Below, in pieces: positions 26,502 to 34,558 of a stretch of DNA of 44,891 nucleotides (within the stretch, counting starts at the first letter, position 1; every line of letters starts with the position of its first letter). The stretch covers positions 1 through 44,891 of the forward strand of contig NZ_NBXA01000017.1 in NCBI RefSeq assembly GCF_003399625.1, given 5' to 3'. This stretch comes from Subtercola boreus. Its GTDB lineage: Bacteria; Actinomycetota; Actinomycetes; Actinomycetales; Microbacteriaceae. Below the pieces are notes generated by a model. That model was given only the letters and a program-made list of their open reading frames with translations, was not told the DNA's origin and ran no database searches. A program made the position numbers and the translations under genes.

Positions 26502-27179
26502 ATGGAGACCACCTCAGAACCCACTGTGATCGTCGGCCGGGTGGGCCGGCGGTACACCAATGCCCTGACGATGACGTTCGTGGATGCGCCGGGGCCTCCG
26601 GTGGCGACGGTGCGGCAGGGCGGAGCAGGCGGGTTCGGTGGAAAGTTCGCCATCGCACTGGGACTCCGCAACCACGGGCCTGGCCGGCACCTGATGCAGA
26701 CGAGAGAGGGTGAGCGCGTGGTCACGGAAAGCGGGTACAACTCCCCGTCCACGATCGAACGGGGCGGATCACGGATCGCTACGGTCACCTGTGGCGCCAC
26801 CACCACGGTGACAGGTGCGAACGGAGCGGTGGTTCTCACCGTCGAACCCGATCCCGACCGGGCGAGCACTCCCGACGTCGACCGGATGCTCGTGCGGGGC
26901 GACGGGGGCGATCCGGTTGCGCGCGTCGACGTGATCCTTGCGAAATCGGGATGGAACGTCGGCCCCGCCGAACTGCTGGGATTCGGCCTTGCTCTGGCGA
27001 CCGAGGGGCTGGGTGTCCTGGTCGGCAACGGCACGCCGAGCGGCGGCAGTCTGCCGATCCGAATCCACGGCACGCGGCTCGTGCTGGCAGGCCCGGTGCC
27101 AGAGGAACGACGTGACCTGCTGCTCGGGCTCTGCGTCGACCTCGCCGTCGGCGGTCGCTCCTATGTCGCCACCGTCTGA
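26502..27179 (+). CDS. Hypothetical beta-rich protein, possibly Tubby/LURP-like fold
   Basis: 225 residues without signal peptide or membrane segment. Alternating hydrophobic strands and many Gly/Thr turns (RYTNALTMTFVDAPGPPVATVRQGG; RIATVTCGATTTVTGANGAVVLTVE) suggest a beta barrel like the Tubby-C/LURP-one group, which is only a pattern impression. A C-terminal hydrophobic helix-like stretch (LLGFGLALATEGLGVLVG) resembles the central helix of such barrels. It is probably leaderless and diverges from the ArsR gene. Function is unknown. Confidence 0.65.
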   Translation: METTSEPTVIVGRVGRRYTNALTMTFVDAPGPPVATVRQGGAGGFGGKFAIALGLRNHGPGRHLMQTREGERVVTESGYNSPSTIERGGSRIATVTCGATTTVTGANGAVVLTVEPDPDRASTPDVDRMLVRGDGGDPVARVDVILAKSGWNVGPAELLGFGLALATEGLGVLVGNGTPSGGSLPIRIHGTRLVLAGPVPEERRDLLLGLCVDLAVGGRSYVATV

Positions 27180-27239
27180 CCCGGCGTGGCCACCGTCTGG
27201 CCCGCGCTCGCGGCGCGAAGGTGGGGCGATGCAGCCCGG

Positions 27240-28706
27240 TCAGTTGATGCAGGCGCCCTGCGCGTAGCTGGTGCCGGGCGTGGAGGGAGTCGGCGCGGGG
27301 GTGTCACCCGGTGCGGCGGGTGCTGCGGGTGCGTCGGAGGCCGCCGCGGCCGGATCTGTCACGGCGATGCCGTCCGAGCCGAGAATGACAGTGACATCCG
27401 ACACGTCCGAAGACTCCTCGACCGACGCGCCGGGAAGGTAGGCGGCGACCGCCTTCGCGTCACCCTCCTTGCCGGCCGCGTACTGGATGACCGTCGTGGC
27501 CCGGGTGTCGGCAGATGCCGGGGTTCCGGTGCCGAACCCGAAGCCGGCCAGCGCATCCGAGGCTGCGGCAGCGACCCCGTCGGCGTCGCTCCCGTTCAGC
27601 ACGGTCACGGTGACGTCGCCGGGCGCCGAGGCCGTGGCGGTGTCGTAGGCCGAGGCGCTGGCGGGAGCATCCGGAGCCGCTGTGCCGAGGATACCCGCGA
27701 TGAAGCCGGGCATCGCAGCCGTGTCGACAGCGACAATCGACACGTCGTTCCCGTCGACCTCGATGGTCGGCGTGCCGGTGATCGGGATCGTCGCCGAGCG
27801 GATCTTGTCGGCACTCAGACCGCGCATCTGCGTGGCGAGGTCGATGATGTTGAGCCCCGGATCGGTCTCGACCGACGAACTGATGGCATCGAGCACACTG
27901 CCGAGCTTGACCGGGTTGAGCAGGGTGCCGGCTGACAGGATCTGGCGCGCCTCGACCGAGAGGAAGTACTGCTGCCGCACCTGGCGATCGAGGTCGCCAT
28001 TCGGCAGGCCGTGGCGCTGGCGCACGAACGACAGCGCCTGCGAGGCGTTCAGCGCCGAGACGCCGGCGGGCAGGTCGATCGCTGAGAACGGGTCGTTCAC
28101 CGCTTCGTTCAGGCACACCTGCACCGGCCCGAGCGCATCGACCACGTTGTAGAAGCCGAGCAGCGAGACGCGCACGAAGTGGTCGATCGTCAGCCCGGTG
28201 AGGTTCTGGATGGTCGTGATCAGCAGCTGCGCCCCGGCGGCGTCGTTCCCGCCATCCTCGACTCCGTGGATGAAGGCCGAGTTCAGCTTGTCTTTGCCGT
28301 AGCCGGGGATGTCGACCCAGGAGTCTCGGGGGAGGGAGATCATCGTGGCCGAGCTGCCGTCGGCCGGCAGGTGCACCACGATCATGGTGTCGGTGCTGGT
28401 TCCACCGCCATCCTGCTCGGTGCCGAGCTGGGCGAGTTGCTCGGGCGTCGCGTTGTCGGGTCGGTGGTCGTCGCCGACCAGCAGGATGTTCTGGTCTCTG
28501 CCTGTGGTGTTCGTGCCGCCCGGAATGGCGTCGATGTGGTTGATTCCGCCGACGAAACGCTGGTAGTTGTACACCACGTACCCGCCGGTCGCGACCACCG
28601 CGAGCACGACGGCGATGACGAGCCACCGGGTGGCGACCTGTCGGCGTCGCCGGCGCCGGCGCTGTTCGGGCGTCAGGATGCGGCGGGGTGTGGTGGCAGA
28701 AGTCAT
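27240..28706 (-). CDS. LytR-CpsA-Psr (LCP) family cell-wall polymer ligase
   Basis: 488 residues. The basic N-terminus (EQRRRRRRRQVATRW) leads into one membrane segment (about 27-45). The LCP domain follows with NILLVGDDHRPD, STDTMIVVHLP, MISLPRDSWVDIPGYGKDKLNSAF, and ALSFVRQRHGLPNGDLDRQVRQQYFL carrying the conserved Arg residues. A LytR_C domain (about 355-455; VTVTVLNGSDADGVAAAASDAL) and a Pro/Ala-rich tail end it. LCP enzymes move polyprenyl-linked glycopolymers to peptidoglycan on the outer face of the membrane. ATG 28706 is chosen by conservation of the N-terminus; ATG 28718 is possible. No ribosome site is clear. Confidence 0.93.
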   Translation of the reverse strand: MTSATTPRRILTPEQRRRRRRRQVATRWLVIAVVLAVVATGGYVVYNYQRFVGGINHIDAIPGGTNTTGRDQNILLVGDDHRPDNATPEQLAQLGTEQDGGGTSTDTMIVVHLPADGSSATMISLPRDSWVDIPGYGKDKLNSAFIHGVEDGGNDAAGAQLLITTIQNLTGLTIDHFVRVSLLGFYNVVDALGPVQVCLNEAVNDPFSAIDLPAGVSALNASQALSFVRQRHGLPNGDLDRQVRQQYFLSVEARQILSAGTLLNPVKLGSVLDAISSSVETDPGLNIIDLATQMRGLSADKIRSATIPITGTPTIEVDGNDVSIVAVDTAAMPGFIAGILGTAAPDAPASASAYDTATASAPGDVTVTVLNGSDADGVAAAASDALAGFGFGTGTPASADTRATTVIQYAAGKEGDAKAVAAYLPGASVEESSDVSDVTVILGSDGIAVTDPAAAASDAPAAPAAPGDTPAPTPSTPGTSYAQGACIN

Positions 28707-28819
28707 CGGAGCGAGCATAGGCACCGTGTGCTGTCGAAAGCCTGAGCGACCCGGCAGTTCCGCGGAATTCGCGGGGGGAGGATGCCGGGAATACCCTGCC
28801 TCTGAGATGGTTGTACTGC

Positions 28820-28831
28820 ATGCAAACGCAT
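28820..28831. promoter_or_regulatory. Palindromic box ATGC-AAAC-GCAT before second monooxygenase gene
   Basis: It matches the box at 9766-9777 over 15 bases with a single A/G change, again followed by AGA. It overlaps a second palindrome, TGCATGCA (28817-28824), and ends 41 bases before ATG 28873. Read as codons it would begin an 18-residue frame (MQTHRR...) whose stop overlaps the gene start, but the first copy does not keep such a frame, so an operator is more likely. Confidence 0.55.
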
Positions 28832-28872
28832 AGACGTGCGGTGCAGAGACAAAAGGATGGCAGGGTTTCGTC

Positions 28873-29946
28873 ATGACCGAAGCAGTGGGAACAGACCGCA
28901 TCGAGTTCGGACTCGACACCTTCGGGGATGTCACGAACGCCCCGAACGGTGAATCCGTCACGCAGGCGCAGGTGATCCGCAATGTCGTCGACGAGGGCGT
29001 GCTGGCCGACCAGGTGGGCCTCAGCTTCTTCGGCGTGGGCGAACACCACCGCGAGGACTTCGCGGTCTCCGCCCCCGACGTGGTGCTCGCCGCCATCGCG
29101 GGACGCACCACGAACATCCACCTCGGCTCGGCCGTCACCGTGCTGAGCTCCGACGACCCGGTGCGTGTGTTCCAGCGGTTCTCGACGCTCGATGCGGTGT
29201 CGGATGGTCGTGCCGAGGTCATTCTCGGGCGCGGCTCGTTCACCGAATCCTTCCCCCTGTTCGGCTACGACCTCAGCGACTACGAGAAGCTCTTCGAAGA
29301 GAAGCTCGAGCTGTTCACCGAGCTGCTTCAGGAGAAGCCGGTCACCTGGAGCGGCACGACCCGTGCACCGCTCACGAACCAGTCCGTCTACCCGGTCACC
29401 GAGAGCGGCTCGCTGCGTACCTGGGTCGGCGTCGGTGGCAGCCCGGAATCTGTCGTGCGCACCGCTCGCTACGGGCTGCCCATGATGCTGGCGATCATCG
29501 GGGGAGCATCCGCTCGCTTCGCGCCCTACGTCGACTTGTACAAACGCGCCATCACGCAGCTCGAACTGCCGATGCAGGCCATCGGCGTTCATTCGCCCGG
29601 CTACATCGCCGAGACCGACGAGCAGGCCAAGAACGAGTTCTTCCCGCATTACCAGTTGATGCACGCGCGGATCGGCGCGAGCCGGGGCTGGCCGCCCCTC
29701 ACCCGCCAGCAGTTCGAGGGCGAGGCCACCCCGAACGGTGCGATCTATGTGGGGTCGCCTGAGACGGTGGCGAAGAAGATCGCCGCGACGATCGACGTGC
29801 TCGGGGCGAACCGGTTCGACCTGAAGTACAGCGCGGGCACCCTGCCGCACGAGAACATGATGCGGAACATCGAGCTCTACGGCACCCGGGTGGTGCCCCG
29901 GGTCGAGGAGCTGCTCGCCGAGTCCCGCGCGGCGCTCACGCACTAG
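28873..29946 (+). CDS. LLM-class flavin-dependent oxidoreductase (second copy)
   Basis: 357 residues of the luciferase-like family. Visible segments are RIEFGLDTFGD, FGVGEHHREDFAVSAP, VTVLSSDDPVRVFQRFSTLDAVSDGRAEVILGRGS and the C-terminal YVGSPETVAKKIA. It shares the fold and the EHH motif with the protein at 9792 but little more, so it is a different subgroup and not a recent duplicate. It needs reduced flavin from a reductase encoded elsewhere. It is cytoplasmic. It diverges from the LCP gene, with the shared palindrome in its leader. The substrate is unknown. Confidence 0.92.
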   Translation: MTEAVGTDRIEFGLDTFGDVTNAPNGESVTQAQVIRNVVDEGVLADQVGLSFFGVGEHHREDFAVSAPDVVLAAIAGRTTNIHLGSAVTVLSSDDPVRVFQRFSTLDAVSDGRAEVILGRGSFTESFPLFGYDLSDYEKLFEEKLELFTELLQEKPVTWSGTTRAPLTNQSVYPVTESGSLRTWVGVGGSPESVVRTARYGLPMMLAIIGGASARFAPYVDLYKRAITQLELPMQAIGVHSPGYIAETDEQAKNEFFPHYQLMHARIGASRGWPPLTRQQFEGEATPNGAIYVGSPETVAKKIAATIDVLGANRFDLKYSAGTLPHENMMRNIELYGTRVVPRVEELLAESRAALTH

Positions 29947-29952
29947 CGGCGC

Positions 29953-29979
29953 CGGCTGCGCGGACCGACCGTGCAGCCG
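29953..29979. terminator. Hairpin after monooxygenase gene
   Basis: CGGCTGC (29953-29959) pairs with GCAGCCG (29973-29979), seven bases after the stop. There is no T-run. It is a plausible transcription end in a high-GC genome, with modest support. Confidence 0.4.
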
Positions 29980-30106
29980 CGCACCTGCACAGGGAGGCGC
30001 CGGAAATCAACCCGTCGCACGGGGCGGGGCCCGATCGGTACGGTGGATGGCGTCCCACAGAGCGCTCCCGCAGGGAGGCGCTGATGCAACAGAGAGAAGG
30101 AACACC

Positions 30107-30415
30107 GTGAACACGAGCACACTTGTCAGCCACATCAACGAGGCCCTGGCCGCGCACGGCGGCGGACCCCTCGTCACGACGAGCACGAAGGATGGCGACG
30201 ACAGGAGCACCGTTCTCGGCAAGCTCGGCGGCCACGATGTTCGAGTCGAGTTCGAGGTCACCAGCGGCAAGCCGGATCCCGGTCACTCCGTCGCCCTGTT
30301 CGACGAGCGGAGCGGTGAGCAGGTCGGCCGCGGTGACAGCGGAGCCACGTTCGTCGACGCGATCACGAAGTACAGCTGGAACGGCGCACTGATCGACCTC
30401 GGGCAGAACAGCTAG
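30107..30415 (+). CDS. Small hypothetical protein, 102 residues
   Basis: It starts at GTG 30107 behind AGAAGGA. The product (NTSTLVSHINEALAAHGG, VLGKLGGHDVRVEFEVTSGKP, ATFVDAITKYSWNGALIDLG) is soluble, mixed alpha/beta, without cysteine, signal peptide or a motif I recognise. Its stop abuts the stop of the convergent MarR-BLUF gene. It follows the monooxygenase gene by 160 bases but probably has its own promoter. Function is unknown. Confidence 0.7.
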   Translation: MNTSTLVSHINEALAAHGGGPLVTTSTKDGDDRSTVLGKLGGHDVRVEFEVTSGKPDPGHSVALFDERSGEQVGRGDSGATFVDAITKYSWNGALIDLGQNS

Positions 30416-31330
30416 TCAGGCGACGCTCGCCCGGTACCAGGCGAGGAGCTCGCGGAGTGCGGGGAGTGATCCGCCTCCCGGCTCGTCGCGGGCGAGATCC
30501 TCGAAGGTGCGGCGATACCCCGGGATGTCGTCGACGGCCTCGTCGTCGATGGGCCGGAACCCCATCGTCCAGTCCGGGAACTGGCGAACGGAGATGTCCT
30601 CCTCGATCAGAACGGTCAGGCGCGTGTGCCGGGGGTCGGCGCGGATGACCGCCATGCGGTCCTCGATCGTGTCGGAGGGTCCCTCGAGAACCTGCAGGAA
30701 GTGACCCTCCCTGTGCACGAGCATGCCCGTCAGGCCGAGGCGCGCGTTGTTGGCCCGGCTCTTCGTCAACAGCTCGGCGAGGTGGTCGGAATCGAGCGCG
30801 GCGACGGCGACGCTGGAGTACACGATCGACTGCAGCTGGGAGGCATCGACCGATTCCCTGAGCGAGGTGAGGAACGCGACAACTGTCGCGGCGTCGGCCG
30901 GATCGAGATCCCGGGCAACCCGGATCATTCGTTCGTGCGTCTCGTCGAAGCTCCGGGTCATCGCTTTCCCGGAGGCCGCCGTGGGAACGATGATGAGGGC
31001 GCGCCGGTCGAAGGGGTTCGGTTGCCGGACGAGATGACCGCTCCTCTCGAGCCTGTCGAGGAGCACCGTCGTCGATGCGCTCGAGATCCCGAGGTACGCG
31101 GCCAGTTCCTTAGCGCCGACGCTGTGGCCGGCACGGTGCATGCGGAGGAGGTAGCGGAGCGCGAGAAGGTCGGTCTCGCCCATCCCGAGAGCCGCCTGCG
31201 TGCGGCGCTGCAGCGCTGCCTCCGCGGCGCTGTAGGCGCGCACGGCGTCGAGCACCTCGATGCTGCGCTGGCGCTGGGCGTAATCGTCGAACGGGTGATG
31301 CTGTGCGGCCTCCGCCGCTTCACTGGACAT
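30416..31330 (-). CDS. MarR-type DNA-binding domain fused to BLUF blue-light sensor
   Basis: 304 residues from ATG 31330; GTG 31333 is an alternative. The N-terminal half is a MarR winged helix (about 40-160), with recognition helix SSASTTVLLDRLERSGHL (83-100) and wing RQPNPFDRRALIIVPT. The C-terminal part is a BLUF flavin domain (about 166-259). All residues of the photocycle are visible: Tyr171 (IVYSS), Asn195 (NNARLGLTG), Gln213 (FLQVLEG) and Trp254/Met256 (FPDWTMGF). BLUF domains bind FAD and change hydrogen bonding in blue light. A MarR fusion would let light alter DNA binding directly. It diverges from the gene at 31481 across a region with two dyads. The architecture is clear; the target genes and sign of regulation are inference. 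Confidence 0.93.
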   Translation of the reverse strand: MSSEAAEAAQHHPFDDYAQRQRSIEVLDAVRAYSAAEAALQRRTQAALGMGETDLLALRYLLRMHRAGHSVGAKELAAYLGISSASTTVLLDRLERSGHLVRQPNPFDRRALIIVPTAASGKAMTRSFDETHERMIRVARDLDPADAATVVAFLTSLRESVDASQLQSIVYSSVAVAALDSDHLAELLTKSRANNARLGLTGMLVHREGHFLQVLEGPSDTIEDRMAVIRADPRHTRLTVLIEEDISVRQFPDWTMGFRPIDDEAVDDIPGYRRTFEDLARDEPGGGSLPALRELLAWYRASVA

Positions 31331-31354
31331 CACGCCAGCCTAGACGATCAAGAA

Positions 31355-31369
31355 GCTAGACGTACTAGC
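31355..31369. promoter_or_regulatory. Dyad GCTAG-ACGTA-CTAGC, candidate MarR-BLUF operator
   Basis: A perfect 5-bp inverted repeat with a 5-bp palindromic-like centre lies 25 bases before the regulator start. It is followed by AAATTTTG, which mirrors the AAAAGAATT before the second site. Length and symmetry fit a dimeric MarR protein. Confidence 0.6.
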
Positions 31370-31437
31370 AAATTTTGTTCGAACGAATGCCGTCAAAAGC
31401 AAGTCCCCCGGGCCGATTCGTGCGATCAAAAGAATTG

Positions 31438-31466
31438 CTAGAGACTCTAACTAAGAGTTCCTCTAG
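31438..31466. promoter_or_regulatory. Nested dyad beside the divergent gene, candidate MarR-BLUF operator
   Basis: Outer arms CTAGAG (31438-31443) and CTCTAG (31461-31466) enclose inner arms ACTCT (31444-31448) and AGAGT (31454-31458) around AACTA. The site ends 14 bases before ATG 31481, where a bound repressor would block transcription. It shares the CTAG core with the site at 31355. Confidence 0.6.
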
Positions 31467-31480
31467 TGAATGAGACAGAC

Positions 31481-31792
31481 ATGACCATCGACATCCTTCC
31501 TGCTGCCCGTTCCCTCGATCTCCACGTTCTCTGGATCCGTCCCGACACCGATCTGTGGGTGGCGCAGGGCTCGGGCGAGTTCATCGGCATGGTCGAATTC
31601 GTCGACGGTCACTTCGTCAGCACGGATCGTGGCAGCCGAGTCATCGACTCTTTCAGCGACCTCCCCGCCGCCCGCCAGGCTGTCGTCAACCACGCCACGA
31701 TGCTGGACTCCTTCGCCAACCCGGGTTCGAGGCGGGCGTCGGCGCGGCGCGGCGCGTCGGTCTCGGCGCGCTTCCTCCGCCGCACGTCTTAG
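31481..31792 (+). CDS. Small hypothetical protein divergent from the MarR-BLUF regulator
   Basis: 103 residues from ATG 31481; GTG 31466 is in frame but lies inside the dyad. The N-terminal two thirds look like a compact domain (LHVLWIRPDTDLWVAQGSGEFIGMVEFVDGHFVSTDRGSRVI), followed by a helical segment and an Arg-rich tail (SRRASARRGASVSARFLRR). No signal, membrane segment or known family is seen; the basic tail might bind nucleic acid. The dyad next to its start makes it the best candidate target of the light-sensing regulator. Confidence 0.68.
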   Translation: MTIDILPAARSLDLHVLWIRPDTDLWVAQGSGEFIGMVEFVDGHFVSTDRGSRVIDSFSDLPAARQAVVNHATMLDSFANPGSRRASARRGASVSARFLRRTS

Positions 31793-31836
31793 CCCACACC
31801 CCGGCAGCGCGCCCGGCGCGAGCGCACGGTGAGGCC

Positions 31837-32247
31837 GTGGCGACGGCAGAGGCAGGCCAGGAGCAGTTCGACCAGCAGCGTGCTCGCCTGGCCGCTGTGG
31901 TGGTGGACCGTCTGAGTCCCAACGAACGGGTGGCCCTCGTGCTCCACGAGTCGTTCGGGTTCGACTTCGACACCATCGGTGACATCCTCGAACGCGGACC
32001 GGCCGCCGCACGGAAGCTCGCATCCCGGGCGCGAGCCAAGACCGCCGGAGCGGAGCCCGGCGGGCGCATCACCGACCAGCGGATCGAGGGGCGAGAGGCC
32101 ATCGCGGCATTCTTCAACGGCAGTGCTCACGCGGCCCTGCCCGTCTTCATCGGGGGCCGACCCGGGTTCGCCTGGTTCCAGCGGGGTACGCCCGCCGTGG
32201 TCTTCGACTTCAACGTCGAGAGCGACGGCAGGAGAAGAAGAACATGA
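31837..32247 (+). pseudogene. Eroded ECF41/SigJ-like sigma factor (region 4 plus SnoaL-like tail)
   Basis: About 136 residues. The segment LSPNERVALVLHESFGFDFDTIGDILERGPAAARKLASRARAK is sigma region 4 of the ECF41/SigJ type, where VLH is typical. The following GREAIAAFFNG and GGRPGFAWFQRGTPAVVFDFNV match pieces of the SnoaL-like C-terminal domain of that group, with most of the domain missing. Region 2, which binds the -10 element, is absent upstream; only fragments are readable back to about 31793. It therefore looks like a deleted gene. Its stop overlaps the next start (ATGA at 32244-32247). Confidence 0.65.
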
Positions 32248-32480
32248 AGACAATGACCTGCAGCAGCCTCGGCGGCCCGTGCGAGCTCGAACACCGGGCC
32301 GAAACCGCAGACGACATCATCAAAGCGCAGGACAAGCACCTCAGGGAAGCCGTCAAAGCGGGCGACGGGTCCCACGCCGCGGCACGCGAGGCGATGAAGG
32401 GGCGGTGGATGCATCCCAAGAAGTCGCTCGACTGGTACAACGGCGTCAAGCGCGCCTACGCCGAACTCCCCGTGAACTGA
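32244..32480 (+). CDS. Small conserved protein, DUF1059-like
   Basis: 78 residues. The pattern MKTMTCSSLGGPCELEHRAETADDIIKAQDKHLRE resembles the small DUF1059 group, with two cysteines spaced C-x6-C and a His, then KGRWMHPKKSLDWYNGVKRAYAELP. Related small proteins are widespread in actinobacteria; their role is unknown and metal binding is a guess. It starts at the ATGA overlap with the sigma remnant and seems intact. Confidence 0.7.
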   Translation: MKTMTCSSLGGPCELEHRAETADDIIKAQDKHLREAVKAGDGSHAAAREAMKGRWMHPKKSLDWYNGVKRAYAELPVN

Positions 32481-32624
32481 GCGGCGGTTCCTCAGGCGCC
32501 GGTTCCCGCCACGGCGGGGCGCAGGTGAACATCGACGCCTTCACCGACACCCGCTGGATCACCATGCGCCGGGAACCCGGGCAGTACCCGCTGTGAGATG
32601 CGTGCGTGCCAGACGCCGTGCGTC

Positions 32625-33401
32625 TCAGTCGGTCTCGGCGAACACGACGATCTCGTTGGTGGCCTGGTCGTAGACGAACTGCAGGGCGGCCGGGCCCGGG
32701 AACGCTGCGCGGAGGTCGGCGGGGTAACCGTCGGAGTCGGGCCTGAACTGCACCATCGCAGGGAACCGTCCGGCAGCGCACCCACCCAACGCCTGCCCCG
32801 AGAAGGAACCGGAGGATGCCTCCCGCATGTCGGCCTCGCTGAAGATGCTGAGGCACGAATCGTTCGAGCTGCCGCCGATGGCGAAGAACCCGGCTGTGGT
32901 GATCACCGTCCGGAGTCCGTGGAACTCTTCGAACCCGATCACCTCACCCGCACCCGCAGAGAAGAAGGCGGGGGTCTGATAGCCCTCGTCGAGCTGCAGT
33001 CGCGCGACTTGGGTGGCGCCCGCCTGGAGCGGATCGACCTGCACCCTCTGAACCAGAGTCACTGCCGTCAACACACTCACGATGACGACGAAGACACCGA
33101 TTCCGACGAGCACGCTCGACCGTCTCGCGTGCCGAACGGCTCGGTACGCCCTCTCCGGCCACGACGGGATCCGCTCAGCCGGGCTCTGGGGCGGCTCGTC
33201 CCCGGCCGGGGCGGACGGAGCGTTCCGCTCCACCGTGGGGCCCGGGTCGGTTTGCGGCCGCTCCGGTATCTCGTGCCGCTTCGCCTCGCCCTCCAAGTGG
33301 CGGAGTCGGCCCAGTGCCTCCGGATCGTCGTGAATGTCCGCGGCGGGCCCGTAGGCTCTGTTCCGCAGTGCAGAGAACTCGTCGTCATTTCCCCCGGGCA
33401 T
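32625..33401 (-). CDS. Single-pass membrane protein with exported C-terminal domain
   Basis: About 258 residues. A hydrophilic, Pro/Glu-rich cytoplasmic part (about 1-90) is followed by one membrane segment (SSVLVGIGVFVVIVSVLTAVTLV) and an outside domain of about 140 residues. That domain has two cysteines (SNDSCLSIF; ALGGCAAGRFP) likely forming a disulfide, and ends VVFAETD. GGGAGG lies nine bases before ATG 33401; GTG 33407 is in frame but too close to it. Similar proteins occur in Microbacteriaceae without known function. It stands alone between a fragmentary region and the AraC gene. Confidence 0.75.
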   Translation of the reverse strand: MPGGNDDEFSALRNRAYGPAADIHDDPEALGRLRHLEGEAKRHEIPERPQTDPGPTVERNAPSAPAGDEPPQSPAERIPSWPERAYRAVRHARRSSVLVGIGVFVVIVSVLTAVTLVQRVQVDPLQAGATQVARLQLDEGYQTPAFFSAGAGEVIGFEEFHGLRTVITTAGFFAIGGSSNDSCLSIFSEADMREASSGSFSGQALGGCAAGRFPAMVQFRPDSDGYPADLRAAFPGPAALQFVYDQATNEIVVFAETD

Positions 33402-33451
33402 ACTCACGATCCTCCCACTACCCGGGCCAGGTTCACATCGGCAAGAAGTGC

Positions 33452-34381
33452 TCAGTCGATGCCGTTGAGAAGCTGGGAGGGGGTGGCGCGCAGTTGGCGC
33501 GGGGTGAGGCCGTAAGCGGTCTTGGCGGCGTGGCGGAGCTCTTTCAGGCTCATTCCGACAAGGTATGCAAGCCCGGCGAGGGACTCGGGCGGGGTCCCGG
33601 TGTGCAGTGCGGTGATCGCGGCGGTCAGTCGCTCGTGTGTGATTGCCGCGCTGACCGTCTGGTCGTGCTTGGCGAAGCTCCGTTGCAGCTGCCGAAGCGA
33701 CACGTTCATGAGGCCGGCGAGTGTGCGCGGATCCAACTCCGGATCAGAGTACTGCCGCCGAATGATGATGAGGGCCGTCTCATAGAGGTCGGGAACGGAG
33801 CGACGGACCGGTTCAGGCGTGGTGCGGGGCAGCAGCGCGGTGATGAGATCCGCGATCAGGGTTCCGGTGGGGTGCCCTGCGGGGAGGGACGCGGACGCAG
33901 GGTCGCTGGTGAAGGTGTGGAGGAAGGCGAGGGTCGGTGTCAGGAGCAGGTTCCGGGAATCGATCCGCCCGGTGCGGGTCGGGAGTGTCGTACCGTGTCG
34001 CTCGAGGACCCGGTCGTGCAGCCCGATTCCGATGAACCGGGTCGGCACCGGGATTTCGCCGGGGACCTGCGACCAGCCGGGTACCCAGCCTGCTGAGCCG
34101 GCCTTGAAGATCTCCGGGATGGAGGTGTCGTTGAGGATGAAGAGGCCTTCGGCGATGAAGAAGACGGTTGTGTAGTGCTGGTCATCGGTGCGGGCCGGGC
34201 TTCGGGGAGTGATCACGCAGGGGGACTGAAGGGTGTCTGACACGATCACGTCGTCGAACGTCCATCTCCGGCCCTGGTACCGGAATGTCCCGGGCCCGAC
34301 ACGGTCGACGTTCCACGGTGTTTCGCGGACCGCCTCCGGCCCGCCCTTCGACCATGACTCCGCCCGGATGACGACACTCAT
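33452..34381 (-). CDS. AraC-family transcriptional regulator
   Basis: 309 residues. The N-terminal sensory region resembles the AraC-binding-like/cupin group (TFDDVIVSDTLQSPCVITPR; YTTVFFIAEGLFILND). The C-terminal AraC module (about 205-305) has both helix-turn-helix units: DPRTLAGLMNVSLRQLQRSFAKH, and ESLAGLAYLVGMSLKELRHAAKTAYGLTPRQLR. GGGAG six bases before ATG 34381 decides the start against TTG 34387. No obvious target operon is adjacent. The hairpin-rich region upstream may hold its control sites. Confidence 0.9.
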   Translation of the reverse strand: MSVVIRAESWSKGGPEAVRETPWNVDRVGPGTFRYQGRRWTFDDVIVSDTLQSPCVITPRSPARTDDQHYTTVFFIAEGLFILNDTSIPEIFKAGSAGWVPGWSQVPGEIPVPTRFIGIGLHDRVLERHGTTLPTRTGRIDSRNLLLTPTLAFLHTFTSDPASASLPAGHPTGTLIADLITALLPRTTPEPVRRSVPDLYETALIIIRRQYSDPELDPRTLAGLMNVSLRQLQRSFAKHDQTVSAAITHERLTAAITALHTGTPPESLAGLAYLVGMSLKELRHAAKTAYGLTPRQLRATPSQLLNGID

Positions 34382-34484
34382 CTGCAACTCCCACTACACC
34401 GGGGTGTGGTGACCCCTCAACCTGCACCCAGTTGTCCTATGGTACAGAACCTGCATCCGAAGTGCGGAGCCGTGCAGGATGAGC

Positions 34485-34522
34485 GCGGCACGGCATCGGA
34501 TGGAACACGAGTGCCGTGCCGC
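34485..34522. repeat. Perfect 11-bp inverted repeat, 16-base loop
   Basis: GCGGCACGGCA (34485-34495) pairs with TGCCGTGCCGC (34512-34522). It lies about 100 bases upstream of the AraC start. It could be a transcription terminator without T-run or a structured leader. Confidence 0.55.
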
Positions 34523-34539
34523 CGGCAGGGGACGACCGT

Positions 34540-34558
34540 CGCCTGTTCCTAGCAGGCG
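34540..34558. repeat. Dyad CGCCTG-TTCCTAG-CAGGCG
   Basis: The seven-base centre TTCCTAG also occurs, with different but still complementary arms, at 34753-34767 and (minus strand) at 35897-35909. The arms differ while pairing is kept. Confidence 0.45.

Noticed and set aside
28820-28876. An 18-codon leader peptide (MQTHRR...) whose stop overlaps the monooxygenase start
   Set aside because: The matching box at 9766 does not give a short frame ending at its gene start, so the shared element is better explained as DNA palindrome than as leader peptide.
32481-32624. Short plus-strand frame ending DAFTDTRWITMRREPGQYPL
   Set aside because: It looks like the end of a real protein, but no start, ribosome site or family could be found. 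It may be a remnant, but I cannot support a gene.
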